The notes under the pieces: generated by a model
Told to the model about the DNA's origin: nothing
What the model saw: the letters and a program-made list of their open reading frames with translations, nothing else
Database searches by the model: none
Part shown: piece after piece, positions 16,185 through 23,981 of the stretch
How positions within the stretch are numbered: position 1 is the stretch's first letter
How the letters are laid out: each line of letters begins with the position of its first letter
Assembly: GCA_023139045.1 (NCBI GenBank)
Contig: JAGLOJ010000060.1
Coordinates: 1-32,425 of the forward strand
DNA: 32,425 nt
Reading direction: 5' to 3'
Origin: Candidatus Sabulitectum sp.
GTDB taxonomy: Bacteria; Fermentibacterota; Fermentibacteria; Fermentibacterales; JCC-6
Position numbers and translations under genes: made by a program

Positions 16185-17246
16185 ATGGAATTGTTTTCAT
16201 CTCTGAGCGGTCAAAAACAGGCAAAGAAAATACTGTCATCAGCGGTGAGCAGTAACAGGCTTGCCCATGCCTATATTCTGGCAGGCCCGGACGGAAGCGG
16301 CAGATTGACAGCGGCTCTTGATATGGCGAAGGCCAGGATCTGCCCTGAGGTGGAAAAAGGTTTTTGCGGACAGTGTAAACAATGCAGGCAGATCGACGGC
16401 ATGGTTCACCCTGATGTAAGAATAACGCTTCCGAGGATGAAGACCACAAAGGATGAAGATGTTGTTGACCTGTTCAAAGCAAGGGCCAAAGATGGGATTA
16501 CACCTCTTCGCATTCAGGGAAATACCTACATTTCCATTGATCAGATGCGGGAAATGGGACACAGGCTGTCCAGGAAATCTTTTGAGGGGCACGGCTATGT
16601 GGAAATTATCTATGATGCTCACCGACTCAGAAGAGAGTCAGCCAACGCTATTCTGAAAACTCTTGAAGAACCTCCTGACGGTGCCCTTATCGTTCTGATT
16701 ACCTCCAGGGTTTCCGGCATGCTGCCAACGGTGAGATCCAGGGCGCATACTGTAAGATTCGGAAGACTAACTACTTCCATGATGGAAGCGTTTCTTATGG
16801 AAAGAATCGGAGCATCAGCAGAAACAGCATCAAAACTGGCTCTGCTTTCGGATGGCTGCCCCGGCCGGGCTCTTGTACTCAGCAGGAAAAAGACAAAAGA
16901 CAAGAGTCAGGTTGAGGGAGTTTTCGAATTGATTTTCAACAAGTCCCTTGGGGATATGGAGCTTGCTGCGGAGGTGGAGGCTTTATCCAGAAAACTTGGC
17001 AGAGAAGGAATTCTTTCCCTCTGCGTGGAAATGACTTCACTGACCCATGACCTCAGAAGAGTCATTACTGGAACCAAACCGCTAACCCGGGAAGCAGTAC
17101 CTGTTGTTACCGGGGCAGACGATGAAACTTATCAGCGGATGGAAATGCTCTTCCGGCGATGTGAACAAAGATTAAGGGCAAATGTTTCACCTTCAATGGC
17201 TTTCTCTGCGGCGGCAGTGGGTTCAAGAAGAAGGACATTGAATTGA
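16185..17246 (+). CDS. holB: DNA polymerase III delta' subunit (clamp loader)
   Basis: 353 aa. It is part of the clamp loader that places the sliding clamp on DNA. The AAA+ domain has GPDGSGR at 34-40 where Walker A would require GK[ST]; the lysine is Arg, so ATP binding is doubtful, as in other stator-type delta' subunits. A zinc module with Cys 53, 61, 64 and 67, then MVHPDV, is typical. YVEIIYDAHRL, SANAILKTLEEPP and VLITSR (sensor 1) are the conserved delta'/gamma motifs. The arginine finger SRC motif appears as SRAHTV, lacking Cys. The start is two bases after the EnvC-like stop. Followed by ricT, as in Firmicutes. Confidence 0.92.
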   Translation: MELFSSLSGQKQAKKILSSAVSSNRLAHAYILAGPDGSGRLTAALDMAKARICPEVEKGFCGQCKQCRQIDGMVHPDVRITLPRMKTTKDEDVVDLFKARAKDGITPLRIQGNTYISIDQMREMGHRLSRKSFEGHGYVEIIYDAHRLRRESANAILKTLEEPPDGALIVLITSRVSGMLPTVRSRAHTVRFGRLTTSMMEAFLMERIGASAETASKLALLSDGCPGRALVLSRKKTKDKSQVEGVFELIFNKSLGDMELAAEVEALSRKLGREGILSLCVEMTSLTHDLRRVITGTKPLTREAVPVVTGADDETYQRMEMLFRRCEQRLRANVSPSMAFSAAAVGSRRRTLN

Positions 17247-17247
17247 A

Positions 17248-18333
17248 ATGAAAGACGGAGATGCTCACACAATGGAAAATCAACCTATAGAGATCATTCA
17301 ACTTGCGTTTAAATCAAGAAGATTGCTGATGTTTGCAAACAGAACTAAAAACCCGGTGGACATGGGAGACATGGCCGTTGTCTCGGTTGATCGGGGTGAG
17401 GATATGGGCAGAGTGGTTGCCAAGTTGCCTCCGTGTGAAAGCAACATGGAGCGAATAGAGGGCAACTTTCTTCGAATATCAACAGATGCAGACATGGAAA
17501 ATTTCAGATCCAACCGTGATTTTGAGAAAGAAGTGCTGGAACACTGTGAAACACGGGTAAAGGTTCGAAATCTGGACATGCGCCTTACTGATTGCGAATC
17601 ACAACTTGATAGAAACAGAATCCGGATATTCTTTACGGCGGATCAGAGGACTGATTTCAGAGGACTTGTTCGAGATATGGCTTCTGCATTCAGGGCGAGG
17701 ATTGAGATGCGCCAGATCGGAGTCAGAGATGATGCCAAGTACAAAGATGGCGTTGGAATATGCGGCAGGCAGCTCTGCTGCGCCGGTTTCCTGAACGAAT
17801 TCAAGTCTGTAACACTCAAATCAGTGAGAGATCAGCATTTATCTCCAAACCCCAGCAAGGTTTCAGGCGCATGCAGTCGTTTGATGTGCTGCCTGGAATA
17901 CGAAACCGAATTCTACCACAAGGCATCAAAAACATATCCCCGAGCCGGTCTCAAGCTGAAGGTGAACGGTTTACAGGCATCTGTTAAAGAAATCAATATC
18001 TTCAGGGAAACCGTAACCCTTTTTTGGGAGGGAAGTGGTGATGAGGAGATTCTGCCAATTGAGGATTTCCATAGAAGACGCACAATGACCACTCTACCGG
18101 TGCCGCCTTGTACTGAGAGAAAGTGCAGTTCCCATTCGGATTCCAGAGAGAAACCAAAACAGAAACAAAGACCAGAATCAAGACCCGGGGCAGGACAAAA
18201 ACCCGGAGAAAAGGTCAAAGTTTCCTCCGGTGAAGCAGAAGAAAACATGGAGAAATCGGAGAAGAGGAACAGAAACAGAAGCCGTGGAAGATACCGAAGA
18301 AAGAGCAATAAAAAAGAAGAGAGGAAAAACTGA
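17248..18333 (+). CDS. ricT: PSP1-domain protein RicT (YaaT-like)
   Basis: 361 aa. The PSP1 domain (~20-260) carries the conserved CGRQLCC (C172, C177, C178) and CSRLMCCLEYE (C209, C214, C215) clusters. In Bacillus RicT such cysteines take part in iron-sulfur binding within the RicAFT complex, which promotes RNase Y-dependent mRNA maturation. The last ~90 residues are a Lys/Arg/Glu-rich low-complexity tail (basic clusters such as RNRNRSRGRYRRK) that could bind RNA; this tail is unusual in length. Only ricT is seen; ricA and ricF are not in the window. The start ATG 17248 lies one base after the holB stop; ATG 17272 is a possible alternative. The stop overlaps metG. Confidence 0.9.
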   Translation: MKDGDAHTMENQPIEIIQLAFKSRRLLMFANRTKNPVDMGDMAVVSVDRGEDMGRVVAKLPPCESNMERIEGNFLRISTDADMENFRSNRDFEKEVLEHCETRVKVRNLDMRLTDCESQLDRNRIRIFFTADQRTDFRGLVRDMASAFRARIEMRQIGVRDDAKYKDGVGICGRQLCCAGFLNEFKSVTLKSVRDQHLSPNPSKVSGACSRLMCCLEYETEFYHKASKTYPRAGLKLKVNGLQASVKEINIFRETVTLFWEGSGDEEILPIEDFHRRRTMTTLPVPPCTERKCSSHSDSREKPKQKQRPESRPGAGQKPGEKVKVSSGEAEENMEKSEKRNRNRSRGRYRRKSNKKEERKN

Positions 18334-20330
18334 TGTCCCGATACATGGTAACAAGCGCACTTCCCTACGCGAATGGACCGAAGCATCTGGGCCATCTTGC
18401 CGGAGCGTACCTTCCCGCTGATATCTATGTGAGGTACATGCGGATGTGCGGGCATGACATTCTCTTCTGCTCCGGAACAGATGAGTACGGAGTTCCCATC
18501 ACGATAGCTGCTGAAAAAATGGGAATCACCCCTATGGAAGTAGTGGACAAATTTCATTCTGTGATTGCCGATGATTTCAGAAGATTCGGGATAAGCTTTG
18601 ATAATTTTTCAAGAACCACCCGCCCTGAGCACAAGGAATTTGCCCAGAGTGTATTCCTTGAGCTACTGAAAAAAGGACACATTGTCCCGAAAGACATGAA
18701 ACAGCTTTACTGTTCCGATTGCAGGCGATACCTGCCTGACAGATACATCAACGGTACCTGCCCGAAATGCGGTTCAGAAGATGCCCGGGGGGATCAGTGT
18801 GAGAGTTGCGGAACATGGACTGAGCCCTTTGAGCTTCTTGACCCGAAATGCGGGATCTGCGGTGCAGCCCCTGAGACCAGAGAGACAAGGCACTGGTTTC
18901 TGCTTCTGGATCATTTCCAGGAGTGGCTTGAGGGATGGCTCGGAGGGCAGTCCGACTGGAAAACAAATGTACTCAAGTATTGCTACAGCTGGCTGGGCGA
19001 TGGCCTTCGGGAAAGAGCAATAACCAGAGATCTTTCATGGGGTGTTCCGGTTCCTCTGGAAGAGGCGAAGGGTAAGGTTCTTTACGTGTGGTTCGAAGCG
19101 GTACTTGGCTACATCAGCAGCACAAGGGAATACTTCGCCAAAGCAGGAAAAGACCCCGGTGAATGGAAAAAATACTGGCAGGACCCTGACGCAAGGCTTG
19201 TACAGTTCATTGGCAAAGATAACATCGTCTTCCACTGCATTATCGAACCATCTATTCTGCATGCACTGGGAAACTTCTCACTGCCATGGAATGTACCTGC
19301 TAACGAATATCTTAACATTTCAGGACAGAAATTTTCTACAAGCCGTGGTACTGGAATTGGTATGGGAGAGTATCTGAATCACTTTGACCCGGATCCCATG
19401 CGTTATGCTCTGGCAGTGAACGCTCCGGAGAGTAGAGACTCCGACTTTTCCTGGACTGAATACCAGTCCAGGAACAACGAGCTTGCTGATGTTCTTGGGA
19501 ACTTCATAAACAGAACTTTGAAGTTTACAGAAAGTAAGTTTGAAGGCAGTGTTCCTGCTGCAGATCCCGACATGGTTCTTCTCAACAAGGCTCTCGAAAC
19601 CGCAGAAGAGATTGCTGCCTTGATGGAGTCATTCAAGTTCAAGAAAGCCATTTGTGTGGCAATGGAGCTTGCCCGGGAGGGTAACAGGTACTTTGATACA
19701 GCCAAACCATGGAAGTCGTTAAAAACAGATCCGGATCAGTGCGGGGTAACAGTGGCTACCTGCCTGAATCTCTGTGCCTCGCTGGCAGTAATATTTGAGC
19801 CATTCATTCCATTTTCCACAGAGAAAATCCGAAGAATGCTGGGGCTTGGTGAGTTGAAATGGTCCGATGCAGGTACTGTTCTTTTGAAGCCCGGGCACAA
19901 ACTTAACAATGCCGAAATCCTCTTCAGGAAGCTTGAGGATGGTTTTGAAAAAGTTCTTGACATGCCGGAAGTTCCAGTTGAGGCGCAGCAGAAAGAACCG
20001 GAGAAACCTCAGGTCGATTTTGAAGATTTCATGAAGATTGAATTCAAAATTGGAAGAATTCTCAGTGTTGAAGACATCAAGAAGGCCAGGAAGCTTTACA
20101 AAATAGAAGTAGATACGGGAGACAAGGTGAGGACTGTGGTTGCCGGTATGAAGAAACATTACACCAGGGAAGAACTGCAGGGTCGTCTGGTTGCCGTGGT
20201 GTGCAATCTGAAGCCTGCGAAACTCTGCGGTGTTATGAGTCATGGAATGCTCATGGCCAGCGATGGCGAATCTGGAGTCTTCCTGCTCGAGCCGGGTGCA
20301 GGTGCAAAACCGGGAGACACGATCCGCTAG
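18333..20330 (+). CDS. metG: Methionyl-tRNA synthetase with C-terminal tRNA-binding domain
   Basis: 665 aa, cytosolic class I enzyme that charges tRNA-Met. PYANGPKHLGH (residues 11-21) is the HIGH-like motif. Paired zinc knuckles CSDC...CPKC...CESC...CGIC (~129-175) mark the two-knuckle MetRS type. The KMSKS loop reads KFSTSRG, a T at the second lysine position, seen in some archaeal-type enzymes (from memory). The C-terminus (~560-665) is an EMAPII/Trbp111-like domain (FMKIEFKIGRILSVE, VVCNLKPAKLCGVMSHGMLMAS) for dimerisation and tRNA affinity. It overlaps ricT by one base (TGATG) and the next gene by one base (TAGTG). It shares the directon led by the SAM riboswitch. Confidence 0.97.
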   Translation: MSRYMVTSALPYANGPKHLGHLAGAYLPADIYVRYMRMCGHDILFCSGTDEYGVPITIAAEKMGITPMEVVDKFHSVIADDFRRFGISFDNFSRTTRPEHKEFAQSVFLELLKKGHIVPKDMKQLYCSDCRRYLPDRYINGTCPKCGSEDARGDQCESCGTWTEPFELLDPKCGICGAAPETRETRHWFLLLDHFQEWLEGWLGGQSDWKTNVLKYCYSWLGDGLRERAITRDLSWGVPVPLEEAKGKVLYVWFEAVLGYISSTREYFAKAGKDPGEWKKYWQDPDARLVQFIGKDNIVFHCIIEPSILHALGNFSLPWNVPANEYLNISGQKFSTSRGTGIGMGEYLNHFDPDPMRYALAVNAPESRDSDFSWTEYQSRNNELADVLGNFINRTLKFTESKFEGSVPAADPDMVLLNKALETAEEIAALMESFKFKKAICVAMELAREGNRYFDTAKPWKSLKTDPDQCGVTVATCLNLCASLAVIFEPFIPFSTEKIRRMLGLGELKWSDAGTVLLKPGHKLNNAEILFRKLEDGFEKVLDMPEVPVEAQQKEPEKPQVDFEDFMKIEFKIGRILSVEDIKKARKLYKIEVDTGDKVRTVVAGMKKHYTREELQGRLVAVVCNLKPAKLCGVMSHGMLMASDGESGVFLLEPGAGAKPGDTIR

Positions 20331-21040
20331 TGAAGAAAATTCTTGTTTCTCTGCATGATGTTACGCCGGTGATGTTTGATCGCTCCAGGCAGCTGACTGA
20401 TATGATAATGGGAAGAACAGGAGCCGACTTTACCATGCTGGTTGTGCCCGATTTTCATTCTCTGGGCAGGATTGACAGACACCCTGAATTCTGCTCATGG
20501 CTCAGGGAACTGAATGATGCCGGCGTAGAGATTGCCCAGCATGGATTGTATCATCTTGGTGGCCGGGAGAAATTTTCCCTGGAAGGAAAGCTTTTCACGA
20601 AAGGCGAGGGTGAGTTTCTTTCTCTTTCTCTGGATGATGCAAAGTCCAGGATTGAAGAGGGTTACAAAATAATGTCTGATGTTCTGAGTGAGCCCCCTTC
20701 GGGGTTCACTGCACCAGCATGGCTGTACAGCCGGGGAACCAGGGAGGCTCTTAAAGGGTTTCCTTTCAGGTGGATCGAGTACCGGTGGGCGGTGGAGTAT
20801 GAAAACGGTGTCAGATACGCTGTTCCAGCGGTGGTGTTTGCCACCCGTACTCTGTGGAAGAGGTTGTGCAGTGTGTTCTGGTCGTCTGTCGGGCCGGTGG
20901 CGTTTTCGGGATGTGCCGTTTTCCGGCTGGCTCTTCATGTCAGAGATCTGCCCGGCCTTGAGAAGTCTGTAGAGAGAACTCTAGCCGGATCGACTCGCGG
21001 TAGAGCCTGTATTACGTGCGCTGACCTGGCACAGCAGTGA
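20330..21040 (+). CDS. DUF2334 / polysaccharide deacetylase-family protein
   Basis: 236 aa from GTG 20330, which overlaps the metG stop. The upstream in-frame extension to 20201 runs inside metG and is excluded. The N-terminal SLHDVTP and the later HGLYHLGG match the Asp/His metal-binding motifs of the NodB-like barrel in DUF2334 proteins (SxHD and HGxxH). A conserved FTAPAWLYSRGTREAL loop is also typical of the family. The substrate is unknown; N- or O-deacetylation of an envelope glycan is the likely chemistry. No signal peptide is visible. The RBS is GGAG at 20313-20316, rather far, so coupling to metG probably matters. Confidence 0.82.
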   Translation: MKKILVSLHDVTPVMFDRSRQLTDMIMGRTGADFTMLVVPDFHSLGRIDRHPEFCSWLRELNDAGVEIAQHGLYHLGGREKFSLEGKLFTKGEGEFLSLSLDDAKSRIEEGYKIMSDVLSEPPSGFTAPAWLYSRGTREALKGFPFRWIEYRWAVEYENGVRYAVPAVVFATRTLWKRLCSVFWSSVGPVAFSGCAVFRLALHVRDLPGLEKSVERTLAGSTRGRACITCADLAQQ

Positions 21041-21139
21041 TCTCTTCCTGATCTCTGTTTGCTTATGTCCATGGCATTCAGCAGGATGGCTTTGGAAGAG
21101 GAATTGCGTACCTGGGTAGCAGGCGAAAGGTTGATATAG

Positions 21140-21832
21140 ATGCTTTTTCAAATGATGTACGATATGAATCCTGGTGTTCTTGTTATTCTTGCTGCTTTCA
21201 TTCTGGGAATGATTGCCAGATCAAGGGTCAATTCCACATTCAACCACTACAGCAGAGTACGGAACGGTCCGGGCCTTACCGGTGCTTCCATGGCCCGGAG
21301 TATTCTGGACAATTATGGCCTAGCGGATATCGAAATAGAGCAGATTCAGGGAAAGCTCACGGATCACTACGACCCCCGGTCGAAAACTCTCAGGCTTTCC
21401 GGTGGTGTTTACGCAAGTGATTCGGTGGCTGCCATAGGAATCGCCGCCCATGAAGCTGGTCATGCAGTTCAGCATGCCATGGGGTATTCACCACTCAAGT
21501 TCAGAACCGCGCTGGTTCCTGTTGCGAATCTTGGCAGCCAGATGCTGTTTCCACTCCTTATCGGTGGTTTTTTCTTTCGAATGACCAATCTGATATACAT
21601 TGGAATAGCTCTCTACGGGGCTGCTCTTCTGTTCCAGTTAGTTACACTTCCAGTTGAATTCAATGCCAGTGCCAGGGCTGTAAACTGGCTTGAAAAGGAG
21701 AGGGGCTTCCCTCCTTCCGATGTGGCCGGAGTGAAGAAGGTTCTCACCGCAGCCGCTTTAACCTATGTAGCAAGTGCGCTGGCTGCCATCGGGCAGATGC
21801 TCTGGTTGCTTCTTGCCGGAAGAAGGAGATAG
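21140..21832 (+). CDS. YugP-like membrane zinc metallopeptidase
   Basis: 230 aa. The N-terminal membrane helix (~11-26) is followed by a cytosolic/periplasmic domain with HYDPRSKTLRLSGGVY and the zinc site HEAGH (104-108) in a VAAIGIAAHEAGHAVQHA context, the diagnostic block of this family. Further hydrophobic helices lie at ~128-145, ~148-170 and ~206-225. Family members are putative membrane-bound proteases of unknown substrate. RBS AAAGG is nine bases before ATG 21140. A 24-codon frame (21065-21139) ends right at the start; it is probably not real. Its neighbours are DUF2334 and an M50 protease. Confidence 0.9.
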   Translation: MLFQMMYDMNPGVLVILAAFILGMIARSRVNSTFNHYSRVRNGPGLTGASMARSILDNYGLADIEIEQIQGKLTDHYDPRSKTLRLSGGVYASDSVAAIGIAAHEAGHAVQHAMGYSPLKFRTALVPVANLGSQMLFPLLIGGFFFRMTNLIYIGIALYGAALLFQLVTLPVEFNASARAVNWLEKERGFPPSDVAGVKKVLTAAALTYVASALAAIGQMLWLLLAGRRR

Positions 21833-21833
21833 G

Positions 21834-22460
21834 ATGTTAATGGAAATGCCCCTTGTTCTTGTGATGGTATTTTTCAGTGTGGTCTGCCATGAAATTGCAC
21901 ACGGGTACACTGCATTCAGGCTTGGCGACCCAACTGCCTCCAGAATGGGAAGACTTTCATTCAACCCCATAGTGCACATAGATTTGTTTGGAACAATCAT
22001 ACTGCCTGCTATGCTCATTTTTATGAAATCGCCTTTCCTCTTCGCATGGGCGAAACCTGTTCCGGTTAATCCCGCCTACTTCAGAAACCCCAAGAAGGGA
22101 ATGATGCTTGTTGCCATGGCAGGGCCTGCGACCAATCTTGCGATCGCGATTGCTTTAAGTGTACTTCTTTCCCTGCTGGGAGGTATACTGCCTGCATTTC
22201 TCACAAGAACATTTGCTTATGTGTCTGTGATAAATGTGATGTTAATGGTTTTCAATCTCATTCCCATTCCTCCTCTTGATGGAAGTAGAATAGTTTCCAA
22301 TTTTCTCAAAGGTAAGGCTTTGTGGAATTACATGAAGCTTGAGCGATTTGGTATGTTCATTGTGTTTGGTCTTCTTTTTACCGGTGTTATTTCCAGCATA
22401 CTCTATCCTGCAATGAACCTGACTGTTAAGCTCTTGGGTCTCATGCAGTACCTGCGTTAG
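21834..22460 (+). CDS. Site-2-type M50 membrane metalloprotease
   Basis: 208 aa from ATG 21834 (AAGGAG five bases upstream, two bases after the YugP-like stop). A compact rhomboid-unlike, six-helix hydrophobic protein with the zinc motif HEIAHG at 19-24 in the first helix and NLIPIPPLDGS in a later helix, which supplies the third zinc ligand Asp. The KPVPVNPAYFRNPKKGMMLVAMAGPATNLA block is characteristic of the short, PDZ-less M50 (YwhC/SpoIVFB-like) group. It would cut transmembrane substrates such as anti-sigma factors, but no such partner is seen nearby. Confidence 0.93.
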   Translation: MLMEMPLVLVMVFFSVVCHEIAHGYTAFRLGDPTASRMGRLSFNPIVHIDLFGTIILPAMLIFMKSPFLFAWAKPVPVNPAYFRNPKKGMMLVAMAGPATNLAIAIALSVLLSLLGGILPAFLTRTFAYVSVINVMLMVFNLIPIPPLDGSRIVSNFLKGKALWNYMKLERFGMFIVFGLLFTGVISSILYPAMNLTVKLLGLMQYLR

Positions 22461-22468
22461 GAGTTCTC

Positions 22469-23926
22469 ATGTCTTTTCTGATCCTTTTGCTGATTGCCGG
22501 TGTTTACGATGAAACACCAATTACAAGAAACCTTGATTCCGATTTTGTACCTGGTACATACGCTGAGTACCGGGCAGAGCAACCGGAATTCACAGAACTT
22601 GAAGTGACACCAATCAGAGGTGATGTCAGGGGTTCAGACTTCCTGATTGTAATGGAAGAGTTCATGTCAGACAGTCTTGATTCAGCGCTGACTGATCAGT
22701 GGCTTGCTGATATTCAGAGTGAAGGAAATTCTTGCGCAATTGTTGAAATCACCTCTGCCGACCCTGTTGAGATAAGAGCGTGGCTTGCAAATCTGTATGC
22801 CGACGGTCTTGAGGGTGTTGTGTTCGTGGGCGATATTTCTGCTCCATGGTCATGCACTGTTGACAACAAAGCCAAATCCAACGAGACTTTCCCCAGCGAT
22901 TATTTTTACATGGATCTTGACGGGGTCTGGGAGGATAACTGGATTGGTTATCCGGGCATTGGCACTCCAGGTCAGGACGGTATTTATGATGGTTGGAGCG
23001 GTGATCTTTTTCCGGAGATATATACGGGCAGAATAGTAACCAGTGTTCTCCCACTGGGCGATGAATACGATCTGATTGAAGCTTACCTCACAAGACTTCA
23101 TGAGTGGCGTCTCAATGGAGATCCCAATCCCCATGCCCTCTGTTATGTTGATGATGATTGGGCTGGCTCGGGCAATGCCTACCGTGCTGCAATGGAAAAA
23201 CTGTATGATGATGTTGAACTTGTAAACTTTCCAACCAGTGCTACAAATGGTACAGACTACAGAAATAACAGACTTCAGGAGGGCTACACCTGGATTAGTC
23301 CCTTTGTTCACTCCAGCGCAACGATGCATCAGTGGAGCCCCGGCCCCAGTACAACGGCAGCACACATCTGGTTCGATAATCCCCCATCCAGATTCTTCAA
23401 CCTTTTCGCCTGTTCCAACTGTCGTTTTACAAGCACCTGGTGTATGGGTTGTGCATATGTTTTTGGAACTGACTACGGCCTTGCCGCTGTTGGCAGCGCA
23501 AAAAGCGGAGCAATGCTCTGGTTTTCTCACTTCTACACACCTCTGGGAGATGGCGCAAGTTTCGGGGAGGCTTACAAGGCCTGGTGGAACTACATAATTG
23601 CCGGTGGATTCACTCCATCAGAGCAGTACTGGCATCTTGGAATGGTCGTTCTTGGTGACCCGACCATCATGCCGGCAATGCACATGCTGGGCATTGAAGA
23701 CGACACGCCCGCACCTGCACAAGCTATTCACTTCAGCGCAAATCCCGCTGCGGGCGCTGTTACCGTGTCATCACAGGGAGAATTTGCAATCTATGACATG
23801 ACTGGTCGTGAAGTTGCCGCTGGATATCACAGCGAAACCTTTACAGATCTTAAGACAGGCGTTTATCTGGTAAGAGCTGAAAATGCAGAAGTAGCCGTTA
23901 CCGAGAAACTCTGCATAATCAGATAA
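22469..23926 (+). CDS. Secreted gingipain-like C25 cysteine peptidase with T9SS-like sorting domain
   Basis: 485 aa. A short hydrophobic signal peptide (residues 2-12), then a caspase-like C25 core: VVFVGDISAPW (118-127), TFPSDYFYMDLDG, EIYTGRI, a histidine in SPFVHSS (H281) and FNLFACSNCRF with C315. The 34-residue His-Cys gap is almost the same as in RgpB gingipain (H211/C244, known from the literature). The C-terminus (~410-485) has SANPAAGAVTV, AIYDMTGREV, GVYLVRAEN and ends EKLCIIR, a type A sorting domain like that of the M23 protein at 1075-3792. Start: GGAG precedes ATG 22469. It is the last gene before a terminator. Confidence 0.88.
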   Translation: MSFLILLLIAGVYDETPITRNLDSDFVPGTYAEYRAEQPEFTELEVTPIRGDVRGSDFLIVMEEFMSDSLDSALTDQWLADIQSEGNSCAIVEITSADPVEIRAWLANLYADGLEGVVFVGDISAPWSCTVDNKAKSNETFPSDYFYMDLDGVWEDNWIGYPGIGTPGQDGIYDGWSGDLFPEIYTGRIVTSVLPLGDEYDLIEAYLTRLHEWRLNGDPNPHALCYVDDDWAGSGNAYRAAMEKLYDDVELVNFPTSATNGTDYRNNRLQEGYTWISPFVHSSATMHQWSPGPSTTAAHIWFDNPPSRFFNLFACSNCRFTSTWCMGCAYVFGTDYGLAAVGSAKSGAMLWFSHFYTPLGDGASFGEAYKAWWNYIIAGGFTPSEQYWHLGMVVLGDPTIMPAMHMLGIEDDTPAPAQAIHFSANPAAGAVTVSSQGEFAIYDMTGREVAAGYHSETFTDLKTGVYLVRAENAEVAVTEKLCIIR

Positions 23927-23937
23927 ATAAGAAGCAA

Positions 23938-23977
23938 AGGATTGCTGGAACTGTATTTGGCTCCAGCAATCCTGTTT
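23938..23977. terminator. Bidirectional intrinsic terminator
   Basis: AGGATTGCTGGA (23938-23949) and TCCAGCAATCCT (23962-23973) form a perfect 12-bp stem with a 12-base loop. GTTTTC follows on the plus strand, and a T-rich stretch (TTTGCTTCTTATTT) follows on the minus strand. It separates the converging C25 peptidase and SurA-like genes. Confidence 0.9.
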
Positions 23978-23981
23978 TCAA

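Noticed and set aside
19300-19370. KFSTS in MetRS as a broken KMSKS motif
   Set aside because: Thr at the second lysine occurs in other MetRS enzymes as I recall, so it is a variant and not evidence for inactivation.
21065-21139. 24-codon ORF ending directly before the YugP-like ATG
   Set aside because: No SD before its ATG and no recognisable sequence; a coupling leader peptide is conceivable but unsupported.
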